From assembly GCA_900547555.1 (NCBI GenBank), contig URHG01000044.1, forward strand, positions 1 to 21,975: a stretch of 21,975 bases of DNA, read 5' to 3'. The notes below the pieces were generated by a model. That model saw only the letters and a program-made list of their open reading frames with translations, had not been told where the DNA came from and made no database searches. A program made the position numbers and the translations under genes. This DNA comes from an uncultured Porphyromonadaceae bacterium (GTDB lineage: Bacteria > Bacteroidota > Bacteroidia > Bacteroidales > UBA11471). Below are positions 1 through 7,591 of the stretch, piece by piece (within the stretch, counting starts at the first letter, position 1; every line of letters begins with the position of its first letter).

Positions 1-354
1 ATGCAAAAGACCAAAGAGCCGATTTATCTGCCGCTTTCCCCCGAAGCCTTGAAGTGGATGCCGGAACGTGGGGAGAAGACATCGGAAGAAGACCATGTAT
101 TCGATTTGCCGAGCCCAACGATGATAAACACGCTTCTCAAACCTTGGGCGAAAGCGGCTGGAATAGATAAGCGGTTTTCATTTCACACGAGCAGGCACAC
201 GTTCGCAACGATGATGCTGACGCTCGGCGCAGACCTCTACACGACCTCGAAACTGCTCGGTCATGCCGATGTGAAGATGACGCAAGTCTACGCCAAAATC
301 ATCAATCAGAAAAAGGACGATGCGGTCAATTTAGTAAACGGGTTGTTCGACTAA
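1..354 (+). CDS. Tyrosine recombinase (integrase), C-terminal part, cut by window start
   Basis: This is the catalytic C-terminus of a phage-type tyrosine recombinase, which cuts and rejoins DNA at attachment sites through a 3'-phosphotyrosine link. Visible active-site residues are His62 and Arg65 in HTSRHTFAT, His88 in KLLGHADVKMTQ and the nucleophile Tyr97 in VYAKI. The spacing Arg-x22-His-x8-Tyr is normal for the family. The first catalytic Arg, the core-binding domain and any arm-binding domain must lie to the left of the window, so the ATG at base 1 is an internal Met, not the start. The gene ends 77 bp before a semi-palindromic repeat that could be its attachment site. The integrase class is certain; whether it moved the cargo to the right is inference. 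Confidence 0.93.
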   Translation: MQKTKEPIYLPLSPEALKWMPERGEKTSEEDHVFDLPSPTMINTLLKPWAKAAGIDKRFSFHTSRHTFATMMLTLGADLYTTSKLLGHADVKMTQVYAKIINQKKDDAVNLVNGLFD

Positions 355-430
355 AGCAGCCACCGAGTTTTCGGATTTTTCGATGTTTTTTGCTGGTGCA
401 GTTTATTCCCGCGCGGGCATATATAATTCT

Positions 431-479
431 GTTTAGTTTAGTATTTCTCTATATATAGGGCAAGAAAACTAAAGTAAAC
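431..479. repeat. Left copy of semi-palindromic att-like repeat
   Basis: The left arm GTTTAGTTTAGT (431-442) and right arm ACTAAAGTAAAC (468-479) are inverted copies of each other at 11 of 12 positions. They flank a 25-bp AT-rich centre containing CTATATATA. A second copy in the same orientation is at 8805-8851. Paired inverted arms around a short centre, close to the 3' end of an integrase gene, fit a core-type recombination site, but an operator or termination signal would look similar. Confidence 0.55.
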
Positions 480-861
480 CGTTTCATGCAAACATCTGAA
501 AAGAAAATTGGAACAGTGCAGTTGTTCAAAACCATGCCTAAAACAGGAATTTTATTGCTCGGATAATAGGAAGAAATGGCGACTTTGAAAGGCTCTCTAT
601 TTTATCCATGAAAGTCAAGTAAAGTATAATCTTATTCTTGTTAGGTAAGACAACGCTACAAGGGGCAAATTCTTTCTTCCACCCTCTTGTCGGATGCCTG
701 CTTGACATGAACTGGTGTAGGCTAAATTTCCCGATACACTCAAAGCTATCTGCCTATACGTTTGCCGTTTCATAATCTGCCCGACATTGGACAATCTCAC
801 TACCTCTGCTTGCAGATTGCATGGCAACCCACCCGACGACGAATGTCGGACGGGGTATTAG

Positions 862-1002
862 GCTCCCCCGAAAGATATTTCGTGGCACAAGGACAAGCCC
901 GGACTAAAACGGTTTTGGCAAACGTCTAATAGCTACTATGAAGTCGGAGGTTGGGAATTTCCCAATGAAAATGCCATAAAAGAGTATCATTACAAAGTTT
1001 AA
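862..1002 (+). pseudogene. Remnant: C-terminal fragment of an unknown gene
   Basis: An open frame with no start codon encodes about 46 residues that look protein-like, including ISWHKDKPGLKRFW and YYEVGGWEFPNENAIK, and ends at TAA (1000-1002). The aromatic and charged composition is unlike random AT-rich DNA. A TAG stands directly upstream at 859-861 and the sequence before it does not continue the pattern. I do not recognise the family. It may be a decayed gene tail left by recombination; it could also be chance. Confidence 0.35.
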
Positions 1003-1013
1003 AATAATTACAC

Positions 1014-1082
1014 GCCAAATTTCCAATCAAAACAAAGCCAAATTTCCAAATACAAATCCGTCATTTTTCCAAATAATCTTCA
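1014..1082. repeat. Three iteron-like repeats, 23-bp period
   Basis: GCCAAATTTCCAA occurs at 1014-1026 and again exactly at 1037-1049. A diverged third unit, GTCATTTTTCCAA, is at 1060-1072. The units are spaced 23 bp apart, close to two helical turns, so they face the same side of the DNA. They end just upstream of the promoter of the ATPase gene. This layout suits cooperative binding by a regulator or replication/partition protein, but no candidate binder is identified. Confidence 0.6.
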
Positions 1083-1090
1083 AAAATGAA

Positions 1091-1119
1091 TTGAATTACA
1101 AGGAAATGTACTATCTTTG
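1091..1119 (+). promoter_or_regulatory. Promoter of the ATPase gene (TTG ... TATCTTTG)
   Basis: TATCTTTG at 1112-1119 matches the Bacteroidota -7 consensus TAnnTTTG. A TTG at 1091-1093, 18 bp upstream, can serve as the -33 element. The ATPase ATG is 17 bp downstream, giving a very short leader. Confidence 0.7.
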
Positions 1120-1136
1120 CACTAAAACACAATTCT

Positions 1137-2411
1137 ATGGAATATAAAAATCGAATAGCAGATCAACTGCTACGTGATAAATTAGAGGCAATGGGTGCTG
1201 TCTTGATAGAAGGCCCCAAGGCTTGTGGCAAAACAACTACAGCAGAGCAACAGGCTAAAAGTGTCATTTATATGGATGACCCTGCCAAGCAGCAGCAATA
1301 TAAGCAAATGGCGCAAACAAATATTGGCTTTTTGCTAGAAGGGGAAACACCTCGCCTGATAGATGAATGGCAAGAAGTTCCTCAATTTTGGGATGCCATT
1401 CGATTTGAGGTAGACCATAGAGACGAAGATGGACAATTTATGCTTACTGGCTCTGCTGTGCCGGCAGAAACCAAAGATATTCATCATACTGGTACTGGAA
1501 GATATGGATGGCTTACAATGCGACCTATGAGTTTGTGGGAGTCGGGAGAGTCGACAGGTGAAATTAGCCTCTCCGATTTATTTCTTGCTCCGAATAAAAT
1601 AGGGGCTTTGAATAAACTCACATTGCCCATGCTGGCATTTATCGTTTGTCGTGGAGGATGGCCTAAAGCCCTGCAAAAGAAAACGGAAAAGGCAGCACTG
1701 CTACAGGCAACGGAATATTATAAAGCTATTACGAATAGCGACATATCACGGGTTGATAATGTAAAACGGGATGCAGAACGGGCCAAGAGAATCATGCGTT
1801 CTTATGCCAGACATCAAGGGTCACAAGCAAGTATCGCAACAATACTTGCAGATATATCGACTAATGAACCAGAAGATGTCAGTGATGAAACAATAGATTC
1901 ATATCTTACCGCCTTGCGGAAAATATTCGTGATAGAGGATATGCCTGCGTGGAATCCCAATTTAAGGAGTAAAACTGCTGTTCGCACATCTGATACAAGG
2001 TACTATGTCGATCCGTCAGTCGGTGTGGCGGCTCTTGGCTTAGGCCCTAATGATTTGATAAATGACCTAAATACATTTGGGCTGTTTTTTGAGACAATGT
2101 GTATTCGTGACCTTAGGGTTTATGCAGATGCCTTAGATGGTTCTGTCTATCATTATAGAGACAAAAACGGCTTGGAATGCGATGCTGTGGTGCACTTGCG
2201 TAATGGTTCGTATGGTCTTGTTGAAATAAAATTGGGTGGAGAAAAATTGATTGAGGATGGCGCAAAAACCTTAACGGCACTTGCAAATATCATAGACACC
2301 TCCCGAATGAAAGCCCCAGCTTTTTGTATGGTGCTGACAGGTGTTGGTGACTTTGCCTATAAACGAACAGATGGAGTGTATGTTGTGCCGATTGGATGTT
2401 TGAGACCATAA
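1137..2411 (+). CDS. ATP-binding protein, AAA_14 / DUF4143 family
   Basis: A 424-residue protein with an N-terminal P-loop ATPase domain and a C-terminal DUF4143-type domain. Walker A is GPKACGKTT (residues 26-34), Walker B is PRLIDEWQ (72-79), and a sensor-like FMLTGSA follows near 101-107. The C-terminal domain carries a PD-(D/E)xK-like set: Asp349 in LECDAVV, then Glu363-Ile-Lys365 in LVEIKLG. The family is widespread and mobile in Bacteroidota; its cellular job is not established. The ATG at 1137 fits the promoter 18 bp upstream. The gene ends 44 bp before hamA in the same direction, so co-transcription is plausible, but known Hachiman systems do not need such a gene. It may be an independent passenger. 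Confidence 0.88.
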   Translation: MEYKNRIADQLLRDKLEAMGAVLIEGPKACGKTTTAEQQAKSVIYMDDPAKQQQYKQMAQTNIGFLLEGETPRLIDEWQEVPQFWDAIRFEVDHRDEDGQFMLTGSAVPAETKDIHHTGTGRYGWLTMRPMSLWESGESTGEISLSDLFLAPNKIGALNKLTLPMLAFIVCRGGWPKALQKKTEKAALLQATEYYKAITNSDISRVDNVKRDAERAKRIMRSYARHQGSQASIATILADISTNEPEDVSDETIDSYLTALRKIFVIEDMPAWNPNLRSKTAVRTSDTRYYVDPSVGVAALGLGPNDLINDLNTFGLFFETMCIRDLRVYADALDGSVYHYRDKNGLECDAVVHLRNGSYGLVEIKLGGEKLIEDGAKTLTALANIIDTSRMKAPAFCMVLTGVGDFAYKRTDGVYVVPIGCLRP

Positions 2412-2455
2412 GTTTTGGCATTCAGAATATTAATAGTTAATGTAAGCAATGATGC

Positions 2456-3394
2456 ATGGATAAGATCTGTAACTTCGATATTGTAATCAATACATGTCTT
2501 GCTGAGATCAATCCGGCCTCGGTAATGCCGGATTTTGATAAGAACGGTTTTTTGTTATCGGTCATCAACGGATTTGAAGACGGAGCATGGCGGAAAAAAG
2601 TATTCCGTCAGTTTGTGTTGGACAATATTGCACAAACGGGTCTATCGGCCGAAGATAGGGATAATCTTTATTGCGAATCTCCATATACGACGCTGACTGA
2701 ATCTGTCAAGAATCTGAGACTTGTGGATACAGATAACGGTCAAGGCAGTGAGATTGCAGAAATCGTCCTGTATGGAATTATGCGCTATTATTATGGTGCA
2801 TTGCCTGTTGTGCCCAAAATATTTTACAAACAAAACACCAATGACAATGCCAAAGGGGCAGACAGCGTTCATATCGTTTTAGACGACAAGGGAGATTTCA
2901 CTTTATGGCTGGGTGAAGCAAAGTTTTATAGTAACATCGCCAATGAGCGAATGTACGAACCTGTCAAGTCCGTATTCGATACTATTAGTACTGATAAGAT
3001 AAAGAAAGAAAATTCCATTATTACAAGCATTTCGGATTTGCAATATGTCATTCCCAATCCTGATACGAGAAAGTTCGTTCAAACCATTCTCAGACGTGAA
3101 ACTTCTGTTGACGAAATAAGGAAAAGACTACATATTCCCATACTGTTACTTCATGAATGCGATAAGACACAGAAAGCAACTGAGTTGTCAGAGACTTATT
3201 TGGGAGAGATTAAGCGATACCATTTGGACCGAGCTATCAACTACTTCAATATTCAGAACGGTAAGCAAAAGAAACAGAATGTCCATGGCTACGATAATAT
3301 TCAATTCCATTTGATTCTTTTTCCTGTCCCTAATAAAAATGAGATTGTCAATTGGTTTGTAGAACGAGCTAAACAAATTAAGGAAGATGCTTGA
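2456..3394 (+). CDS. hamA: HamA, nuclease effector of Hachiman anti-phage defence (DUF1837)
   Basis: A 312-residue protein that I identify as HamA from its nuclease motif and its partner. The motif LWLGEAKFY supplies Glu154-x-Lys156 of a PD-(D/E)xK-type fold, preceded by Asp136 in KGADSVHIV and a helix with Glu99/Glu102 (GSEIAEIVLYGIM), as expected for the family. In known Hachiman systems HamA forms a complex with helicase HamB and is released to degrade DNA when HamB senses damaged or phage-altered DNA, causing abortive defence. The gene overlaps hamB by 8 nt (ATGCTTGA), which indicates translational coupling. I see no signal peptide or membrane segment. A PD-(D/E)xK protein of some other helicase-nuclease pair is the main alternative. 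Confidence 0.85.
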   Translation: MDKICNFDIVINTCLAEINPASVMPDFDKNGFLLSVINGFEDGAWRKKVFRQFVLDNIAQTGLSAEDRDNLYCESPYTTLTESVKNLRLVDTDNGQGSEIAEIVLYGIMRYYYGALPVVPKIFYKQNTNDNAKGADSVHIVLDDKGDFTLWLGEAKFYSNIANERMYEPVKSVFDTISTDKIKKENSIITSISDLQYVIPNPDTRKFVQTILRRETSVDEIRKRLHIPILLLHECDKTQKATELSETYLGEIKRYHLDRAINYFNIQNGKQKKQNVHGYDNIQFHLILFPVPNKNEIVNWFVERAKQIKEDA

Positions 3395-5489
3395 TTACGA
3401 GATATACTCCGAGTGCGATCAGATTAATGATTTGATTGAGAAGCGAGACATGGCGACGGCTCGCTGTAAGGTGATCAATTTGTTGGATAGAATGCAACAA
3501 GACGGGAACCAGTATAATCTTATGGTTAATCATTTTATCCGGGTTGTCGGTCTATTCCCATATATCGATAAAAAGACAGCATCATGGGACGATCAAGTCG
3601 TGGTCGAGGCATTCAAAGCAGATGTTGGCGATAAAACACCCGTAACGCTGCATAGTGCCCAGTCTCGTGTTTTGAAGCGTCTATTGCTTGGCGAGAATAT
3701 CGCTGTGAGTGCCCCTACGAGTTTTGGCAAAAGTTTTATCATCGACGCTTTCATTTCAATCAGAAAACCGGACAATGTGGTTATAATTGTTCCAACGATA
3801 GCCTTAGCTGATGAAACACGCCGCAGGATTGAACATAAGTTTTCTCGTTTCTACAAGATAATTACTACCACGGATGCCACCATTACAGAAAGAAACATTT
3901 TTATCTTTCCGCAAGAACGCAGCTTTGCTTATTTCGATAAGCTTGAAAAAATCGACATGCTCATCGTGGATGAGTTCTACAAGGCAAGTTCCATGTTCGA
4001 TGACTCCAGAAGTTCCTCTCTGCTAAGTGCGATGATAGAATTGGGAAAAATTTCTCGACAACGGTATTACCTTGCTCCCAACATTCATAAAATTTCTGAC
4101 AACGTCTTTACCGAAGGGATGCAGTTTATGCGTTTAACGGACTTTAAAACAGTCATTACAAAGGCGGCCCATCTTTATAAGAATTTACCCAAAAGCGCAG
4201 ACAAGGAGCAATTTAAAAAAGGACATCTTCTGAGGATTTTACAAAAAAAGAGAGCAAAAACGCTGATTTATGCTGGCAGTTATAAGAATATCGATACAAT
4301 CTCGAATATCCTTGCCAATGATTTAGCGGTAAAAAAGACCTCACTTCTTCAGGATTTCAACGATTGGCTTAGAGTTAATTATGGACGTAAATTTTCGCTA
4401 TGCGGGTTAAGTGAAAGAGGAATTGGGGTACATAATGGTAAGATGCACAGATCATTGAGTCAAATACAAGTTAAACTTTTTGAGCAAGAAGAAGGTATTG
4501 ACACAATGATTTCCACATCTTCGATTATTGAAGGTGTAAATACTCAAGCCGAACAAGTGGTTGTTTGGTCCAACAAGAATGGCTCGTGCAAGTTTGACTA
4601 TTTTACTTATAGGAACATCATTGGCCGTGCAGGTCGTATGTTCAAGTATTTTGTGGGAAAGGTGTATTTGTTGGAAGAACCTCCTGTACAAGAAAATACA
4701 ACCCTCGAGATCGATTTCCCGGAAGAGGTTGTTGAATCTCTGGATTCAGCAAATCCTGGCGTAGAAATCAACGAAGAGCAGAATGACCGTATTAAAGAGT
4801 ATGAGTCTTTTATGATAAAAACTTTAGGACGAGAAAACTTCAACAACATCCGTAGGCTCCCTGCTTTCAAATCCTGTGATTCCAAACTCATAAAAACTTT
4901 GGTAAGAAAGTTAAAGGCAGACCCTGCCTGGCCCCAAAATTATGCTGCCCTTGCAGCAACTAATACATATAATTGGCGTGAACCGATTAAAGATGTCATT
5001 AATCTCCTTGGTGATAAAATGGGAGGGTTGATAAAACTTGCCATATGGAAAATGCCAAAGAATTGGTCTCATTCTGTGGCATTCATCTATGATGAATTAG
5101 AAAAAGACGGATATAAAATTAGTTACGAAGACTTATTCGCAGCTGAACGTTACCTTTCATACAACTTATGCTCAACTTTATCTGTCATTAATATCTTGAA
5201 AAAATCTTTCGATCCGGCAGCTCCCGACATATCTCTCTTTATAGGACGGGCATCTAACGCATTCCTTCCAAAACTCGTATATCAACTAGAAGAGTATGGG
5301 TTGCCAAGAATGATCAGTCGCAAGATTCAAGATTCTGGTTTAATTAATTTGGAGGATGATGCTAAGGAAATTTCTGAAATTATCATACAATTTAAAACAA
5401 TAAGTCCAAAGAACCTCATTTCAAATCTTAAAGATATAATGCCTTTTGACAAATTTATTATTCAATATTTTTATGAAGGTATCAGTTAA
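3387..5489 (+). CDS. hamB: HamB, Ski2-like SF2 helicase of Hachiman defence
   Basis: A 700-residue superfamily 2 helicase with a full motif set. These are an upstream Gln in HSAQSRVLKRLL (Q92), Walker A SAPTSFGKS (108-116), IVPTIAL (134-140), motif II as DEFYK (195-199, in place of DExH), GIGVHNGKMHRS (346-357), STSSIIEGVNTQA (377-389) and YRNIIGRAGR (408-417). The last three resemble Ski2-type motifs IV to VI. The C-terminal ~270 residues have no motif I recognise and probably contact HamA or DNA. Together with the overlapping hamA this forms the canonical two-gene Hachiman order, A then B. In known systems HamB is the ATP-dependent DNA sensor that restrains the HamA nuclease. The frame is intact, so the system could be active. 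Confidence 0.88.
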   Translation: MLDYEIYSECDQINDLIEKRDMATARCKVINLLDRMQQDGNQYNLMVNHFIRVVGLFPYIDKKTASWDDQVVVEAFKADVGDKTPVTLHSAQSRVLKRLLLGENIAVSAPTSFGKSFIIDAFISIRKPDNVVIIVPTIALADETRRRIEHKFSRFYKIITTTDATITERNIFIFPQERSFAYFDKLEKIDMLIVDEFYKASSMFDDSRSSSLLSAMIELGKISRQRYYLAPNIHKISDNVFTEGMQFMRLTDFKTVITKAAHLYKNLPKSADKEQFKKGHLLRILQKKRAKTLIYAGSYKNIDTISNILANDLAVKKTSLLQDFNDWLRVNYGRKFSLCGLSERGIGVHNGKMHRSLSQIQVKLFEQEEGIDTMISTSSIIEGVNTQAEQVVVWSNKNGSCKFDYFTYRNIIGRAGRMFKYFVGKVYLLEEPPVQENTTLEIDFPEEVVESLDSANPGVEINEEQNDRIKEYESFMIKTLGRENFNNIRRLPAFKSCDSKLIKTLVRKLKADPAWPQNYAALAATNTYNWREPIKDVINLLGDKMGGLIKLAIWKMPKNWSHSVAFIYDELEKDGYKISYEDLFAAERYLSYNLCSTLSVINILKKSFDPAAPDISLFIGRASNAFLPKLVYQLEEYGLPRMISRKIQDSGLINLEDDAKEISEIIIQFKTISPKNLISNLKDIMPFDKFIIQYFYEGIS

Positions 5490-5989
5490 ATAGAACGGGA
5501 TTCTTTTTCTCGTTGAAAAACTGTTACCCCCCAACATGCCCAAGCAAGAAGAAATAATATTTTTATTAGAAGAAACCGACCCTTTTTTGGGGGGCTCAAA
5601 ATTATGGTTATGCCGACAAAAAGCGACAGATAAGGACAAGAAATCATAAATCTTGCGCAGTTGGCACTCTCACGCATAAAAAATCACTCGGTAGCAAGGT
5701 ATTGCCGAAACTTTTGATTATTTTTGCGTTGGATTGGAAGTAACTCCTTTCCAAGACATATTAGATAAGAAAGAAGCGTTATGCTTATCTTGTACTTGAA
5801 AACGTAGGAAATTTTCAAATTGGATACAAGGATAGCATAGTGGTTCTCACGCTATAGCGTGGGCTGCTATTGTTACATCCGTATCCAAGGTTTCCTACGA
5901 CCTTCAAGTAAGAGTGTGGCATACAGTTCCACGCTTCCGTGATTTATAAAGGTTCTTGTGGTAGCTGAAGAATATAAAACTAATTGCGT
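5490..5989. other. 500-bp gene-free stretch with a large hairpin
   Basis: Between hamB and the lipoprotein gene I see no credible gene; the short minus-strand frames at 5421-5677 overlap each other and lack protein features. The notable content is the nested inverted repeat at 5773-5937. A weaker inverted repeat (CCCCCCAA at 5527-5534 with TTGGGGGG at 5587-5594, 52-nt loop) has no T-tract and is not a convincing terminator. Confidence 0.6.
5773..5937. repeat. 165-nt nested inverted repeat (long imperfect hairpin)
   Basis: Successive arms pair from outside in: GAAGCGT 5773-5779 with 5931-5937; TATGC 5780-5784 with 5919-5923; ACTTGAA 5794-5800 with 5903-5909; CGTAGGAAA 5803-5811 with 5891-5899; TTGGATAC 5820-5827 with 5881-5888; GGAT 5830-5833 with 5877-5880; ATAGCA 5832-5837 with 5865-5870 (sharing two bases with the previous arm). 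In the middle is the perfect 14-bp palindrome CACGCTATAGCGTG (5848-5861). Seven ordered arms cannot be chance. It may be a structured RNA, a MITE-like element or a recombination/transfer site. Confidence 0.75.
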
Positions 5990-6493
5990 ATGAATACGAT
6001 TAAGAAAGTATTTTTTGTAGTCTGTAGCATTTTAATATTAGGAAGCTGTGCGCCACTTCGACTGCCTGTAATTGTCAAGAACGCTCCTATTGAAACTTTT
6101 AAGTACGCATATATTTCTCCCACAAAAGAACTGACCTCAAGTAGTGGTGGAACATATGGCGGACAATATGGAATATATGGGTCTTCGACAACGAAAAGTG
6201 TTAATCCAAGTGACGTTATTTCAGGAGTGTTAATTAAAGAGGGATTTATAATATTGCCAGAGCTTAAGTCAGAGCTGTCTAATGAAACATTAATCGTGAA
6301 TTACGGTGAAAGTGGTAGGCGGAATAGAGGATTGGGGTATACTATTGAAGTAACAATTCAATTTATATCTGCCAAGACAAAACAAATGATATGCTCTTGT
6401 ACTGCAGAAGGACAAGGTGAAACTGAAGCGGATGACATTCGCCAAGCTATTAGACGAGCTTTAGATGGCTTATTCCCTAAAAATAATCAATAG
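5990..6493 (+). CDS. Putative lipoprotein, unknown function
   Basis: A 167-residue protein starting at ATG 5990; a TTG two codons upstream is less likely to be the start. The N-terminus is a type II signal peptide with lipobox ILGSC, so it should be lipid-anchored in the cell envelope. The middle is rich in Gly, Ser and Tyr (SSSGGTYGGQYGIYGSS), followed by an alternating beta-type stretch and a C-terminal helix (ETEADDIRQAIRRALDGL). I do not recognise a family with certainty; DUF4136-like envelope lipoproteins have a similar layout. It leads a group of four co-oriented genes, with a 9-nt gap to the next. Confidence 0.75.
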   Translation: MNTIKKVFFVVCSILILGSCAPLRLPVIVKNAPIETFKYAYISPTKELTSSSGGTYGGQYGIYGSSTTKSVNPSDVISGVLIKEGFIILPELKSELSNETLIVNYGESGRRNRGLGYTIEVTIQFISAKTKQMICSCTAEGQGETEADDIRQAIRRALDGLFPKNNQ

Positions 6494-6502
6494 ACCGTAC
6501 TT

Positions 6503-7167
6503 ATGAAGAAGTTTATATTCCTATTTGTTTTAATGATAATTACTTTGACTTCATTTGCTCAAAGTAATTCAGTTTATAAAATGTATCGGACGCAAAATTA
6601 TCACAATCAACTCCGACTAAACACAATGACAGGAGAAGTACAACAAATTCAAGATGACGGTCAGTCTTGGATGATTTGTAGTGCCCGAGAAATATTAGGA
6701 GATGTAGCAGGGCGATTCTGTCTTTATGAAACGCAAAATATGTGGACATTTATAATGCTTGACACATATACAGGCAAAAATTGGCAAGTTCAATTTAGCG
6801 TGAAAGGCGAAGATTACATGTTTGCCGTTCCTGTTAACAGATACTCCCTTGCTTTTCCTGCCGAAGATTCAAAATGGATTGAGAGGTTTCAAATGTTTGC
6901 GACACAGAATATGTGGACATTTTATTATTGGATTCATATAATGGCAAATTATGGCAGGTGCAATATAGTTCGCAAGACTTGGATAATTTGATGTGCATAC
7001 CCATTAATGAAAATGAATTAGTTTCAGATAATGAAAAGTGTATTTTCTCCATTCAACCTTTAACGAGTATGTACCAATATTACCTTATCAATGACCATAC
7101 TGGAGATATGTGGAAATTTCAATGGAGTACAAAAGGTGATGATTACAGATGGATTGAAAAATTCTAA
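6503..7167 (+). pseudogene. Secreted four-repeat protein, frameshifted
   Basis: The reading frame opens at ATG 6503 with a signal peptide (MKKFIFLFVLMIITLTSFAQ) and breaks near 6920-6923. The continuation is in the next frame to TAA at 7165-7167. Adding one T to the T4 run at 6920-6923 restores one 221-residue protein. It consists of about four repeats of 45-50 residues with pattern TQNMWTFxxLDxYxGKxWQVQ: a weak one near the start, two strong ones, and a last ending DDYRWIEKF. The two strong repeats sit on either side of the break, which shows that both halves are one gene. As printed, the first frame would end at 6991 after 162 residues. The repeats suggest a beta-rich fold. The function is unknown. 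Confidence 0.8.
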
Positions 7168-7178
7168 AAAATATAATC

Positions 7179-7567
7179 ATGAAAAAGGCGCTATTGTTTA
7201 TTAGTGGGTTCGTTACAGGAATTGTAGCAACAATCTTGGTAGCGATACTGATTAGTACCACAAATCAATCCAATGATGGTTTCCCGGGGCTTACACTATT
7301 CTCTGAAAAAGGGGAATGCATAACAACTTCTAGTGAAATAGAAGTAATGCAAGTTCTGGCACCGAATGTCGCTTTGGCATGGACAGGGGTGGGCTCTTCT
7401 ATTCTGATAGGATATTAGTTTTGCTTATCAATTACGATGACAAATCTTATTATGACGAGCAAAAAATTAAAATCCCGTCAGGAAAATGCGCAAGACAGAT
7501 AGGGACGTATCGATACACCGCTAAAAACGTAATGGTTAAAACTGTTCCGGCTATCGTAATTGAGTAA
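7179..7567 (+). pseudogene. Small membrane-anchored protein, frameshifted
   Basis: The frame starts at ATG 7179 with one N-terminal hydrophobic segment (ALLFISGFVTGIVATILVAI), then a short exported domain. It breaks around 7386-7389 and resumes in another frame (LFYSDRILVLLINYDDKSYY ... TVPAIVIE) to TAA at 7565-7567. One extra G in the G4 run at 7386-7389 gives a continuous protein of 129 residues. As printed, the first frame stops at 7418 after 79 residues. The layout resembles small uncharacterised exported proteins I associate with Bacteroidota accessory regions; the function is unknown. The gap to the preceding gene is 11 bp. Confidence 0.75.
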
Positions 7568-7591
7568 ATAAACCGTTTAAGAATATGTGAT

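Larger units (their letters stand above)
355..1136. other. Intergenic stretch with att-like site, gene remnant and repeats
   Basis: This 782-bp stretch separates the integrase from the ATPase gene. It holds the left semi-palindromic repeat (431-479), a C-terminal-looking gene remnant (862-1002), three 23-bp-spaced repeats (1014-1082) and a Bacteroidota-type promoter (1091-1119). I see no intact gene. The 70-codon minus-strand frame at 615-827 has no recognisable protein features. Confidence 0.6.

Noticed and set aside
363..380. CCGA-GTTT-TCGG hairpin followed by T5 after the integrase
   Set aside because: A 4-bp stem is too weak to call a terminator, though its place is right.
615..827. 70-codon minus-strand frame in the left intergenic stretch
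   Set aside because: No recognisable domain or start context, and it lies in a scrambled, repeat-rich junction.
1014..1082. CRISPR array
   Set aside because: Only three short, unequal units with 10-bp gaps and no cas genes in the window.
5527..5594. CCCCCCAA...TTGGGGGG inverted repeat after hamB
   Set aside because: Only 8 bp with a 52-nt loop and no T-tract; not convincing as a terminator.
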